Positions 1 to 8,410 of a DNA stretch of 61,965 bases are shown here, piece after piece. The number at the start of each line of letters is the position of its first letter. Within the stretch, counting starts at the first letter, position 1. Where the stretch lies: the NCBI GenBank assembly GCA_016932955.1, contig JAFGBV010000124.1:1-61965 (forward strand), read 5' to 3'. Position numbers and translations under genes: made by a program. The stretch comes from Anaerolineales bacterium. Its GTDB lineage: Bacteria; Chloroflexota; Anaerolineae; Anaerolineales; UBA4823. Under the pieces are notes generated by a model. The model saw only the letters and a program-made list of their open reading frames with translations, had not been told where the DNA came from and made no database searches.

Positions 1-2
1 CG

Positions 3-833
3 CCTACCCCCTCCCCTACCGCCGACCAGGCTTACATGGCTGTTATACACGGCCCCGATCCTGCAAGCATCACCAAGGCTGCTGTGGATGCGCTGGGGGG
101 CATCGAGCGCTTTGTGAAATCGGGGGATGAGGTGATCCTCAAGCCCAATATTTGCGTCAACTACCATTCCTATGAGTATGCTGCCACCACAAACCCCACC
201 GTCGTGGCAACATTGGTGACCCTCTGCCTGGGAGCAGGAGCCAGGCGCGTGCGCGTGATGGATGAACCTTTTGGCGGGTCGCCCGAATCAGCCTACGCCA
301 GCTCTGGCATCCAGGATGCAGTCCAGGCTGCCGGCGGCGAGATGCACGTGATGATCCCGGCGAAATTCGATGCGTATGATATTCCGGAAGGCATAGATAT
401 CAATTCCTGGGAGATCTACTCGGATCTTATTGAGGCGGATGTGGTAATCAACATCCCCATTGCAAAGCACCATTCGCTCGCCGGGCTGACGCTGGGGGGC
501 AAGAACCTGATGGGGGTGATCCGCCGCCGCAACGCCCTGCACCATAACCTGCACCAACGCATTGCAGACCTGACCAGCCTGATCCGCCCCAACCTCACCG
601 TGATCGATGCCGTGCGCATCCTCGCCGACCACGGTCCAAGCGGCGGCAGCCTGGATGATGTAAAGATCATGGATACTGTTATCGCCAGCCACGATATTGT
701 CTGCGCTGATGCCTATGCCGCCACACTCTTCGGCGTGCGCGGCGCGGATATCGGCTACATCCAGGCCTCAGCCGATATGGGCCTGGGTGTAATCGATTGG
801 CAGAGCCAGAAAGTAGAAGAGATCAACCTGTAA
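3..833 (+). CDS. DUF362 domain protein, 5'-truncated by window edge
   Basis: The frame is open from the first complete codon at 3 and reads PTPSPTADQAYM into the ATG at 36. The true start is therefore probably outside the window, behind a Pro/Thr linker typical of exported Chloroflexota proteins. The visible part has the DUF362 pattern: KPNICVNY near the start, conserved Gly/Asp in RVRVMDEPFGG, IPIAKHHSLAG and GGKNLMGVI in the middle, and a late HDIVCADAYAATLFG. DUF362 proteins usually occur with ferredoxin domains. Here the next gene, 25 nt downstream, is a polyferredoxin, so the two probably form one redox module. The biochemical activity of the family is not settled. Confidence 0.85.
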   Translation, partial: PTPSPTADQAYMAVIHGPDPASITKAAVDALGGIERFVKSGDEVILKPNICVNYHSYEYAATTNPTVVATLVTLCLGAGARRVRVMDEPFGGSPESAYASSGIQDAVQAAGGEMHVMIPAKFDAYDIPEGIDINSWEIYSDLIEADVVINIPIAKHHSLAGLTLGGKNLMGVIRRRNALHHNLHQRIADLTSLIRPNLTVIDAVRILADHGPSGGSLDDVKIMDTVIASHDIVCADAYAATLFGVRGADIGYIQASADMGLGVIDWQSQKVEEINL

Positions 834-858
834 GAACCCTCTAGTTGACGATTACCCA

Positions 859-2397
859 ATGACCTGGAAACATGCCCGCCGCCTACGGCAGATCACCCAG
901 CTTCTCTCGTTCCTACTATACGTTTACCTGATGTTCTCGGTGGTGGAGCGCCGCATTGCCCCACCGCTGGCTGATATTTTCTTCCGCCTGGATCCACTCT
1001 CCGCCGCAGGCGCGATGCTCGCTGGGAGGGAGTGGATCCCGCGCCTGGGATTAACCCTGATCACGATCCTGGTCACAATTCTGATCGGGCGCGTCTGGTG
1101 CGGATGGATATGCCCGTTGGGCACGCTGCTGGAATGGTTGCCCATGCGAGGGCGCCGGCGCCGGGCGCCAGAGCCTCCCCAATCGCTGCGCAAGGTGAAG
1201 TATTTTCTGCTCATTGCCACGCTGGCAGGGGCTGTTTTGGGTAACCTTTCCCTGCTGGTATTCGACCCGATTGCCATCTTCACCCGCACGTTCACCACGG
1301 TAATCTTACCGGGCATTTTCTACAGCATCAATGCGGCTGAGGCTGCCCTGTACCGTATCGATCTGCTGGAGCCCGCCCTGGATTGGTTCGAAAGCTGGGC
1401 GCGCGGCCCGGTCATCCCTTCAAATCAGCCCATTTTCCAACAGAACATCCTGCTGGCTTTGCTCTTTGGCATCATCCTCTCCCTGAACCTGTTTGCCCAC
1501 CGCTTTTGGTGCCGCTATCTCTGTCCCCTGGGAGCGCTGCTGGGGCTGCTCTCACGAATTGCCCTATTTCGCCCGCGAATTGGGAGCGCCTGCACCCAGT
1601 GCTCACGCTGCGCACAGGTCTGCCGCCCCGCCGCCATCGAAACCCGCCGCGAAGGCTTCCGCATCATGCCCTCGGAGTGCACGGTGTGCCTGGATTGCCT
1701 GGCGAACTGCAAACCGGCAGACATCCACTTCCGGGCTACGGCAGAAAAACCCGTGCGAGAAGAATATGACCTCTCGCGCCGCCAGGCGCTGGTAGCCATC
1801 GCTGGCGGGGCTGGCGCGGCGATCCTGTTCGCCACCGATCTCCAGCACACAAAGCCCAGTCCCTGGCGCATCAGGCCGCCTGGCGCCAGCGACGAAGATG
1901 CCTTCCTCTCCGCCTGCCTGCGCTGCTCGCAGTGCATGAAGATCTGCCCCACCACAGCGCTGCAACCCGCACTTGGCGAAGCCGGGCTGATAGGGCTATG
2001 GACGCCCATTCTCATTCCACGCAACGGCTACTGCGACTACGGCTGCAATGCATGCGGTCAAGTATGCCCATCCGGCGCTATTCCCTTACAATCCTTAGAA
2101 GACAAGCGTCAATCTGTAATTGGCAAAGCCAGCATCGACCGTGATCGCTGCCTGCCCTGGGCCAGCAACCAGGCCTGTATCGTCTGCGAGGAGATGTGCC
2201 CTATCCCAGAGAAAGCCATCCGCCTGGAAGAAGTGCAGGTCAGCGGGCCAGATGGGCAACCGGTGATGCTGCAGCGCCCATTTGTGGTGCGCGACCTATG
2301 CATTGGCTGTGGGATCTGTGAATATAAATGCCCCCTGCAAGGCGATGCTGCCATCCGCGTGCATGCGCAATCATCGTTGGCCTCCAGTGAGATGTGA
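859..2397 (+). CDS. NapH/NapG-like membrane polyferredoxin fusion (4Fe-4S)
   Basis: This is a 512-residue membrane iron-sulfur protein. The N-terminal half (about 1-240) has several membrane segments and two NapH/NosR-type motifs, WCGWICPLG and WCRYLCPLG. They are followed by CTQCSRCAQVC and CTVCLDCLANC ferredoxin clusters. At about residue 308 a Tat-like SRRQALVAIAGG stretch opens a second, NapG/MauM-like half with further clusters (CLRCSQCMKICP, CDYGCNACGQVCP, CIVCEEMCP, CIGCGICEYKCP). NapH and NapG are normally separate proteins that pass quinol electrons to periplasmic reductases, so this looks like a fusion. No Shine-Dalgarno (SD) is obvious, and translation may be coupled to the DUF362 gene. 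The terminal reductase is not in the window, so the electron acceptor is unknown. Confidence 0.85.
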   Translation: MTWKHARRLRQITQLLSFLLYVYLMFSVVERRIAPPLADIFFRLDPLSAAGAMLAGREWIPRLGLTLITILVTILIGRVWCGWICPLGTLLEWLPMRGRRRRAPEPPQSLRKVKYFLLIATLAGAVLGNLSLLVFDPIAIFTRTFTTVILPGIFYSINAAEAALYRIDLLEPALDWFESWARGPVIPSNQPIFQQNILLALLFGIILSLNLFAHRFWCRYLCPLGALLGLLSRIALFRPRIGSACTQCSRCAQVCRPAAIETRREGFRIMPSECTVCLDCLANCKPADIHFRATAEKPVREEYDLSRRQALVAIAGGAGAAILFATDLQHTKPSPWRIRPPGASDEDAFLSACLRCSQCMKICPTTALQPALGEAGLIGLWTPILIPRNGYCDYGCNACGQVCPSGAIPLQSLEDKRQSVIGKASIDRDRCLPWASNQACIVCEEMCPIPEKAIRLEEVQVSGPDGQPVMLQRPFVVRDLCIGCGICEYKCPLQGDAAIRVHAQSSLASSEM

Positions 2398-2520
2398 TTC
2401 GCCACGCCACGCCGAGGGCTCAGAATAGGCCGATTAACTCAAACACGAAATATCGAAATGATGTAGAATATTCACATCGGTACCACCAAACCAGGGGTTC
2501 CCTTTGGGCGCGGGTAGCAA

Positions 2521-2537
2521 CCGGCACACAACTTGCA
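2521..2537 (+). promoter_or_regulatory. candidate sigma-54 (-24/-12) promoter
   Basis: CCGGCACACAACTTGCA fits the RpoN consensus YTGGCACGNNNNTTGCW at all but two positions, with GG at 2523-2524 and GC at 2535-2536 in the required 12-nt register. Transcription would start near 2548, about 30 nt before the lipoprotein ATG at 2580. GGGTAGCAA lies just upstream (2512-2520) and recurs before the second candidate at 12120. Whether this organism has RpoN cannot be seen here. Confidence 0.5.
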
Positions 2538-2579
2538 CCGATCTGGTAGACAAAGGGAGACCATATAAAGGAGCAAACC

Positions 2580-3827
2580 ATGAACAAAACGTTCTTGCGA
2601 GTGATCGCTTTGTTGCTGGCCTTCAGCCTGGCGCTGAGCGCTTGTACGCTGCCTTTCCCAGGCGGCGCGCCAGAAACGCCCGAAGCCACCACTGAGAGCC
2701 AGGCTGAAGAGCCCAGATTTGAGCCCACCGCTACCAAACTGCCCACCTCGGCTGGCGGATCTGCTGGCGAGCAGCCCACCGCCACCCCGCTGACCCCGGC
2801 TGCAACAGCCACCAGCCGCCCAGTCGAGCCTACCGCGACCCCCTTGCCTCAGATCACAGCTCCTCAGGCTGTGCGCATCCAGTTCAAGCCAGGCGCCACG
2901 GAGGGAACAGTGGAAGGTGAGCTGAGCGCGGGACAGACCCTCTTCTACGTGCTTGGAGCGGAAGAAGGACAGACCATGAATGTAGAAGCATGGTCTCCAA
3001 ATGACGACGTGTACCTGGGCATCAGCGGTGCCAGCACCGGAAAAGTGTTAGCCCTGGCCTCTGATAAATTAACCGAATGGTCAGGCATCCTGCCGGGCTC
3101 GCAAGATTACTACCTTAGCGTGACCGCGGGCGGCGGGCGCACCAGTTACTCGATCACGGTAGAGGTGCTGCCTACCAGCGGCGCCACGGCAATCCCGGCT
3201 TCGCGCTTTGATCCGTACGTCTCGTACGGCGAACCAGACTACCTGGATCCGATGGCTGGCGGGAACTTCACCGAATGGGCCAGCCCAGAAAGCGGTACCC
3301 TGCCAGATAACAGCTATATTCAATTGGCTTTCAAAGATTACAAGCTTTATGTGACTGGCAAACAACTAGGCTTCAGCACCTGGTGGTTCACCTGGCACAG
3401 CCTGGAAGATTTCTACTTAGAAACCACCTTTGATACCGAGGATTGCTCCGGCAAAGACGCTTACGGCATGATCATCCGCGGTCCCGAGCACAAGGCTGGC
3501 GTGTCCTATGGCTATGTAGTTGCCTTCTCCTGCGATGGCAGCTACTGGATCTTCCGCCTGGATGGGGCTGATCCCTGGGATGCCGAGGATCTGGTCGCAT
3601 GGAGCAAGAGCGATTACATCAACTCTGGCTCTGACAAGCAAAATGTGATGGGCATCCAGGCCGAAGGGAATATCATCACGGTGTACGCCAATGGCTACCA
3701 GATTGCCCAGGTGACCGATGATGAATTTGGGCAAGGTCGCTTCGGCGTTTTTGTCAGCCCAGCGGTTACACAACCGTACACATACCGGGTGACAAAAATC
3801 GCTTACTGGGTATTAGGAGAAGAATAA
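2580..3827 (+). CDS. secreted lipoprotein with PT-rich linker, unknown function
   Basis: The 415-residue protein starts with a lipoprotein signal (hydrophobic core, then LALSAC lipobox at about residue 22). A low-complexity Pro/Thr/Glu linker follows to about residue 95. Two regions come next: about 100-200 resembles bacterial pre-peptidase C-terminal (PPC)-type beta domains (LSAGQTLFYVLGAEEGQTMNV), and about 225-415 resembles a concanavalin-like/DUF1080-type lectin fold (FYLETTFDTEDCSGKDAYGMI, then VTVYANG-like and GRFGVFVS motifs). Start choice is supported by AAAGGAGC 7 nt upstream. It stands alone between a candidate sigma-54 promoter and a strong terminator. A surface glycan-binding role is possible but inferred. 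Confidence 0.85.
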   Translation: MNKTFLRVIALLLAFSLALSACTLPFPGGAPETPEATTESQAEEPRFEPTATKLPTSAGGSAGEQPTATPLTPAATATSRPVEPTATPLPQITAPQAVRIQFKPGATEGTVEGELSAGQTLFYVLGAEEGQTMNVEAWSPNDDVYLGISGASTGKVLALASDKLTEWSGILPGSQDYYLSVTAGGGRTSYSITVEVLPTSGATAIPASRFDPYVSYGEPDYLDPMAGGNFTEWASPESGTLPDNSYIQLAFKDYKLYVTGKQLGFSTWWFTWHSLEDFYLETTFDTEDCSGKDAYGMIIRGPEHKAGVSYGYVVAFSCDGSYWIFRLDGADPWDAEDLVAWSKSDYINSGSDKQNVMGIQAEGNIITVYANGYQIAQVTDDEFGQGRFGVFVSPAVTQPYTYRVTKIAYWVLGEE

Positions 3828-3852
3828 AGCTAATTCTATCCACCAAGAAGTG

Positions 3853-3886
3853 CTGCCAGCAAGGCGATCCTTGCTGGCAGTTTTTT
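3853..3886 (+). terminator. rho-independent terminator
   Basis: A perfect 12-bp stem, CTGCCAGCAAGG with CCTTGCTGGCAG, has a 4-nt CGAT loop and is followed by six T. It lies 25 nt after the lipoprotein stop. Confidence 0.95.
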
Positions 3887-3914
3887 ATTAGGAAATTTTA
3901 TGCTAATTCTAAGT

Positions 3915-3933
3915 AAATCTACATTGTAGATTT
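3915..3933. promoter_or_regulatory. 19-bp palindrome, candidate operator of the pucC-like gene
   Basis: AAATCTACATTGTAGATTT has perfect 9-bp arms around one central T. It sits 50 bp before the PucC-family start and after a terminator, so it is in the promoter region of the transporter/regulator pair. The HTH protein encoded at 5300 is the natural candidate ligand. The A/T flanks could also act as promoter elements. Confidence 0.5.
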
Positions 3934-3983
3934 GCGAAGATTCTGATAAATTGGGGTGTAATGCACATGATACCGGAGAAGAT

Positions 3984-5288
3984 ATGATCCTTAAACGACT
4001 CCAACTTGGCCTGATCCACCTGGCAGTAGCCATGACATTAGTCCCCATCAACAGCACGCTCAACCGGGTGATGATTAAGGAGCTGGCGATCTCAGCCACT
4101 TTGGTAGCAGCGCTGGCCTCCCTGCCTTATCTGATTTCCCCTATCCAGGTTACAATAGGCGCCTTTGCCGATCGCCACGCGATATTGGGGTTGCGGCGTA
4201 CCCCATATATCTTACTGGGATTGCTGCTCTGTGTGGGTGGGGTAATCCTGTCACCCCAGGTAGCCTTTCTCATGGTGGAGAACTTTTGGGCAGGACTGAC
4301 GATCGGCTTGCTCGCTTTTGGCGCGTGGGGTATGGGCTATAATCTCTCAGCGGTTTCCTACTTATCGCTCGCCGCGGAAATCTCCGGTGAGAAAGGCCGC
4401 TCGCGCACCATCGCTGTTATGTTCACCATGATGATCATCAGCATCATCCTCACCTCCATCGCCCTTAGTCGAATGGTCGATCCATATACGCCACAGGCGC
4501 TTGAGCGGGCATTCACCGTAATTGGGTTGGCCGCCCTGATCCTCGGCCTGCTGGGATTGGTGCGCCTGGAAAGCCGTTCTTTAAGTACTGACCAGGCTGC
4601 ATCCGATAACTACACCTGGAAACAGATGTTGCACGTGGTGATGGAAAACCAGCAGGGAAAGATTTTCTTTATCTACTTAGTGATCCTGTTGGCAGCGATC
4701 CTCGGGCAGGATATTCTGTTAGAGCCATTCGCTGCGGAGGCTTTCTCGATGCCGGTGCAGGCCACAACACGCATCACATCCATCTGGGGCGCATGTTTTC
4801 TGGTCGCGATGCTGGCAGCCGGTGCGCTAGAAGGCAGGAAAGTATCGAAGCGCAGGCTTGCTCAGATCGGGGGGTGGGGTGCGCTGGTCGGTTTTTTGCT
4901 GATTGCAATCAGTGGGATCGTAGCTGCAACAGCAATCTTTTATATCGGCCTGGTGGCGCTGGGGGTTGGAACCGGGCTATCCACAGTCTCAAACCTATCC
5001 CTGATGCTGGATATGACCACTCCAGGCAATGTAGGACTGTACATCGGCGCATGGGGCATGGCCAATGCCATCTCACGGTTGCTTGGCTCGTTAGTTAGCG
5101 GAGCGGTACGCGATGGTTTGACCCAGGTGATACAGAATCCAGTTTTAGCATACGTTGTGGTGTTCGCCGGAATGGCGCTTTTGATGTTCAGCTCGCTGTG
5201 GATGCTCACGCGCATCGATGTAAGCACTTTCCAAAAGCAGGGTGCACATCATATCAGCGCGATCGAACGTGCAGCGCTTGTAGAATAA
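3984..5288 (+). CDS. PucC/LhaA-family MFS transporter
   Basis: This is a 434-residue, 12-helix major facilitator protein. The loop after helix 2, GAFADRHAILGLRRTPYI, carries the RRTPYI signature of the PucC/LhaA (bacteriochlorophyll delivery) family. SYLSLAAEISGEKGRSR is the matching loop after helix 4. The ATG at 3984 is preferred over an in-frame ATG at 3951 because GGAGA (3975-3979) precedes it at proper spacing and the protein then begins directly at helix 1. The gene ends 11 nt before an HTH regulator and probably forms an operon with it. Members also occur outside obvious pigment clusters, and no pigment gene is visible here, so the substrate is unknown. Confidence 0.8.
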   Translation: MILKRLQLGLIHLAVAMTLVPINSTLNRVMIKELAISATLVAALASLPYLISPIQVTIGAFADRHAILGLRRTPYILLGLLLCVGGVILSPQVAFLMVENFWAGLTIGLLAFGAWGMGYNLSAVSYLSLAAEISGEKGRSRTIAVMFTMMIISIILTSIALSRMVDPYTPQALERAFTVIGLAALILGLLGLVRLESRSLSTDQAASDNYTWKQMLHVVMENQQGKIFFIYLVILLAAILGQDILLEPFAAEAFSMPVQATTRITSIWGACFLVAMLAAGALEGRKVSKRRLAQIGGWGALVGFLLIAISGIVAATAIFYIGLVALGVGTGLSTVSNLSLMLDMTTPGNVGLYIGAWGMANAISRLLGSLVSGAVRDGLTQVIQNPVLAYVVVFAGMALLMFSSLWMLTRIDVSTFQKQGAHHISAIERAALVE

Positions 5289-5299
5289 AAGGAGCAGTT

Positions 5300-5932
5300 A
5301 TGGGCAATGAATGGCTCAGCCTCAGTGAGGCTGCTGAGATCATTGGCGTCCACCCCAGTACAGTACGGAGTTGGGCAGATCGAGGCCTCCTGCCAGTACA
5401 ACGAACCCAGGGCAAACACCGCCGCTTCCACCGCGAAGATATCCAGACCTGGATTCGCTCCAAAAATAACCCGCAGGTGATCGAGGTAGGTTCGGTAATG
5501 CAAAATGCCGTTCGCAGCACACGCACGCAAATCGTCGGGGGGGCGCTGGAAAAGCAAAGCTGGTATAACAAGCTGGATGAGGAGGCGCGCAATCAATATC
5601 GCCTGAGCGGGCGCTCTCTGATGGTAGGATTGATGAATCACCTCTCCGCACCAGATGAAGAAGACCAAAGCATGAATGCTGAGGCTCGTTCCCTGGGTTA
5701 TGAATATGCATCGCGCGGCCAGCGCTGTGGCCTGAGCAGCGCCGAGGCAGCACACGCCTTTCTCTTCTTCCGCAACAACCTGCTGGAATCGATACTAAAT
5801 GGTTACGAGACTGCCGGCGTGCGCTCCCCGCGCGCCTGGGCAGAGATGTACCGAAAAGCCAATCACTTCACAGACCTGATCTTGATCACGCTGCTTGAGA
5901 CTTACGAGAGCGGGACAAGAGCAGGACATTGA
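5300..5932 (+). CDS. HTH (MerR/excisionase-type) regulator with RsbRD-N-like C-terminal domain
   Basis: The 210-residue protein begins at ATG 5300, behind AAAAGGAGCAGTT. Residues 4-55 form a winged HTH of the MerR/HTH_17 type (LSLSEAAEIIGVHPSTVRSW, then HRRFHREDIQTWI). Residues about 90-205 are helical and match the globin-like N-terminal domain of RsbR/RsbRD co-antagonists (LGYEYASRG, GLSSAEAAHAFLFFRNNLLE). No B12-binding or MerR dimer coiled coil follows. It is co-directional with and 11 nt behind the PucC-like transporter, so it probably controls that pair, perhaps through the palindrome at 3915. The signal sensed is not evident. Confidence 0.8.
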   Translation: MGNEWLSLSEAAEIIGVHPSTVRSWADRGLLPVQRTQGKHRRFHREDIQTWIRSKNNPQVIEVGSVMQNAVRSTRTQIVGGALEKQSWYNKLDEEARNQYRLSGRSLMVGLMNHLSAPDEEDQSMNAEARSLGYEYASRGQRCGLSSAEAAHAFLFFRNNLLESILNGYETAGVRSPRAWAEMYRKANHFTDLILITLLETYESGTRAGH

Positions 5933-5984
5933 AGTCGCCCAGGAGAAAAACCGAAATATTGGGACGAGGCAAGCTGCTTTCTGC

Positions 5985-5990
5985 TATAAT
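5985..5990 (+). promoter_or_regulatory. -10 box, leaderless start of zinc-ribbon operon
   Basis: A consensus TATAAT is followed by 8 nt and then the ATG at 5999. No SD lies between, so the mRNA probably starts at or next to the start codon. Confidence 0.7.
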
Positions 5991-5998
5991 CACCCTGT

Positions 5999-6808
5999 AT
6001 GAGCACTCAACCCATTGCCAATGTCTTTGCCTGCACCCAATGTGGTGGCGAACTACATCCGGATGAAGGCCAGATTTTTCTCACTTGCCCCTACTGCAAT
6101 TCCACCGTTTACTTAGACAAACGCCAGGCCGTTTTCCACTGGTACCTGGCGCCTACGCTGGATGAAGCAAAAGCGCGCACTTCGTTGGCGCGTTGGATGG
6201 CTGGCAACCAGACCGTCAAGGATCTGGATAAGAAGGCGCGCCTTACCGGCAGTACTTTCCAGTACTTCCCAATCTGGTATTTCAAACGCCGCGAAAAAGC
6301 CGGGAAGGAAACCATCCTGCTGGAACCCGCAGCAGCCATCTCGGTCAGTGAGCTGCGCAACCTCAAATTACCCGCTGGCGACCTGCGAAAATTCAGCGCC
6401 AGCCTGGGCTCGCAAACGATTGAGCCAACCGTACCCCTCGATGCGGTCACGGGCTGGCTGGGGGAGCGTAGCATCCCCGCTGAAGAGCTGACAGAACGCG
6501 CCTTGGTGCACATTCCCCTGTATTCCTTTAAATATCAGTTTCAGGGCAAGGAATACACGGCCCTGGTTGAAGCAGGCACTGGGGGGGTATTTGCCAATAT
6601 CTACCCTGCCAAGGCAGAGGCACCTTACCTGATGGCAGCAGGAATTACGGCAGCAGTTTATCTCTGCCTAGCCACCCTCCCGGTTGCAGGCGCTGCGGCG
6701 GGTTTTGACACCTACTTTCCGATCGGCATTGCTGTCTGCGTGGGACTGGGCATCCTCGCCGCGCCGCTGCTCTTTGCGCTGGCAGCCTGGGTAGCAGCCA
6801 AGATATGA
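5999..6808 (+). CDS. zinc-ribbon membrane protein, unknown function (1 of 3)
   Basis: The 269-residue protein has an N-terminal zinc ribbon (CTQCGGELHPDEGQIFLTCPYC, residues 11-32). A soluble region follows with FQYFPIWYFK and IPLYSFKYQFQGKEYTALVEAG, then two hydrophobic segments at the C-terminus (about 205-268). Its first in-frame ATG is 8 nt after a TATAAT box, which implies a leaderless mRNA. The stop overlaps the next start as ATGA (6805-6808). The three following products share the ribbon or its remnant and the W/Y-rich core, so the genes look like an ancient triplication working as one complex. No enzyme motif is recognised. Confidence 0.8.
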   Translation: MSTQPIANVFACTQCGGELHPDEGQIFLTCPYCNSTVYLDKRQAVFHWYLAPTLDEAKARTSLARWMAGNQTVKDLDKKARLTGSTFQYFPIWYFKRREKAGKETILLEPAAAISVSELRNLKLPAGDLRKFSASLGSQTIEPTVPLDAVTGWLGERSIPAEELTERALVHIPLYSFKYQFQGKEYTALVEAGTGGVFANIYPAKAEAPYLMAAGITAAVYLCLATLPVAGAAAGFDTYFPIGIAVCVGLGILAAPLLFALAAWVAAKI

Positions 6809-7857
6809 GCGAACAAGAAGCAACACACGGTCTTTCCTGCCCGCGCTGCGGTGGGATGATCCCCATCCCGGAGGGACAGCGCATCGTGCAATGCCCCTAC
6901 TGCGACCTGCGATCGATGGTCAAAGGCGAGCGCGGCATCCAGCGCTACCAAGTAGCCCGGCGAATCAATCGCGACCAGGCGCTGAGTGCTTTGCGGGGTT
7001 TTCTGAAAAGCCATGGGGCAATTGCTATGGATGCGGCGAACAAAGCTCTGCTCGCTGAGGCGATGGTGGTTTACCTGCCGTTTTGGTCGCACTGGACGCG
7101 CGCCCTGGGGTGGATACTCGGGCAAAAACGCGTCCGCTCCGGGAAGAATACTACCTATAAAGCCCGCGAAGTGAAAGTGGCGGTGGATCTCAATTGGAAC
7201 GGGGCGGCATGTGATGTGGGCGAATTCGGCGTGGAGGCGATCCCACTCACCAATCAGTCCATGGATCCCTTCGACCCAGATGCCTTGCACGAAAGCGGTC
7301 TGGTTTTCGAGCCGACGAATTCCGAGAGCGATGCCCGTCAGTCTGCTGCGTCAGACTTTGACCAGCGCCTGCGCAAGCTCTCTAAACTGGATCGCATCTC
7401 ACAGGTTTTTGTGCGTTTCATTAACCAACGGATGGGGCTGGTTTATTATCCTCTGTGGGTGGTACGCTATCTCTACCGCGGGCGCTCTTTCCAGGTGGCA
7501 GTTGATGGCTTCTCAGGCCAAGTGTTATATGGCAAAGCGCCTGGGAATACAATTTACCGGGCAGGAGTATTGGTAGGTGGGATGGCGCTGGGCGCATTCT
7601 TGGCAGTGGATGTCTCTTCGCTGGCGCTGTTCCTGATCAGCCAGGTGGATGAGGGTGATGCGATTGGGGTTCTTCTCATGGTCGCTGGCGGCGCATTCCT
7701 ATTCGGCTTGGGATTGATGGGAGCCGCCTACCGGGCTTTCCGCTTTGGGGAGCAGTATGAATACCGTGCGGCAGGCAAGAAGGCATCTGCACCCTTATTC
7801 AAAACAGAAGATATCCTCTCTAAGTTCGAGGAGGTAGGCAAATGGCTGGACGAGTAG
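6805..7857 (+). CDS. zinc-ribbon membrane protein, unknown function (2 of 3)
   Basis: The 350-residue protein opens with CPRCGGMIPIPEGQRIVQCPYC (residues 11-32), nearly the spacing of the preceding gene product. The middle has VVYLPFWSHWTR and GLVYYPLWVVRYLYRGRSF, equivalent to the FPIWYF and PLYSFKY segments upstream, and includes a repeat-like second copy. Two hydrophobic stretches lie at about 250-275 and 285-310, and the tail is charged. Start overlaps the upstream stop (ATGA), indicating translational coupling. It resembles the membrane-associated zinc-ribbon proteins found in Chloroflexota genomes. Function unknown. Confidence 0.8.
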   Translation: MSEQEATHGLSCPRCGGMIPIPEGQRIVQCPYCDLRSMVKGERGIQRYQVARRINRDQALSALRGFLKSHGAIAMDAANKALLAEAMVVYLPFWSHWTRALGWILGQKRVRSGKNTTYKAREVKVAVDLNWNGAACDVGEFGVEAIPLTNQSMDPFDPDALHESGLVFEPTNSESDARQSAASDFDQRLRKLSKLDRISQVFVRFINQRMGLVYYPLWVVRYLYRGRSFQVAVDGFSGQVLYGKAPGNTIYRAGVLVGGMALGAFLAVDVSSLALFLISQVDEGDAIGVLLMVAGGAFLFGLGLMGAAYRAFRFGEQYEYRAAGKKASAPLFKTEDILSKFEEVGKWLDE

Positions 7858-8381
7858 CGCTGCTGCCTCTGGTATGTTTGAAATGTGAGACGCCCTTGCC
7901 AGCCCAAGCAGATGAGGTAGCCTGGGTGTGCGGGCGCTGTGGGCAAGGGATGTTGCTGGACGAGGAGAAAGGGTTGATTACCTTGCAGGTGAATTATTCG
8001 GCCGAAATCCAACCCGGGCAGCGCGGAAAGCCATTTTGGGTAGTGCAGGGCGCCGCGGCAACACAACGAAGGGTGTACGGCTTGTCCAACCAAAGCACAG
8101 AAGCCGAACAGATGTGGAGCGGCGGGCGATCTTTTTTCATCCCGGCTTTTAACCTGCCGCTCGAATTGCTGGCCGAAATTGGCCCGCATATGCTGCTCCA
8201 CCCCCCCTCCTTACGACCAGGACCAGCGGCGGCCTTTGAGCCAATTACATTGCACCCTAAGGATTTGCAAGCAGTGGCGGAATACATCGTTCTTACGATT
8301 GAGGCGAACCGCAAAGACCAATTACGCGAGCTCAACATCCGCCTTAATCTATCTGAGCCAGCCCTGTGGGTTCTTCCATAA
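7842..8381 (+). CDS. zinc-ribbon protein, unknown function (3 of 3)
   Basis: This 179-residue protein overlaps the preceding gene by 16 nt, with GAGGAGGTAGGCAA as SD inside that gene. The N-terminus holds CLKCETPLPAQADEVAWVCGRC, a third zinc ribbon with wider spacing. The middle has PFWVVQG and RSFFIPAFNLPLE, the same aromatic-proline pattern as in the two upstream products, but no membrane segment. It is probably the soluble member of the three-gene complex. No catalytic motif was recognised. Confidence 0.75.
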   Translation: MAGRVALLPLVCLKCETPLPAQADEVAWVCGRCGQGMLLDEEKGLITLQVNYSAEIQPGQRGKPFWVVQGAAATQRRVYGLSNQSTEAEQMWSGGRSFFIPAFNLPLELLAEIGPHMLLHPPSLRPGPAAAFEPITLHPKDLQAVAEYIVLTIEANRKDQLRELNIRLNLSEPALWVLP

Positions 8382-8410
8382 CACCGTTCTGGAGGATATG
8401 ACCCCCAAAA

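Noticed and set aside
288..692. Long antisense ORF over the DUF362 gene
   Set aside because: It mirrors a strong coding gene at moderate GC and has no SD or family similarity.
3984..5288. Evidence that the organism is phototrophic
   Set aside because: One PucC-family gene is not enough; no chlorophyll, reaction-centre or chlorosome genes are seen.
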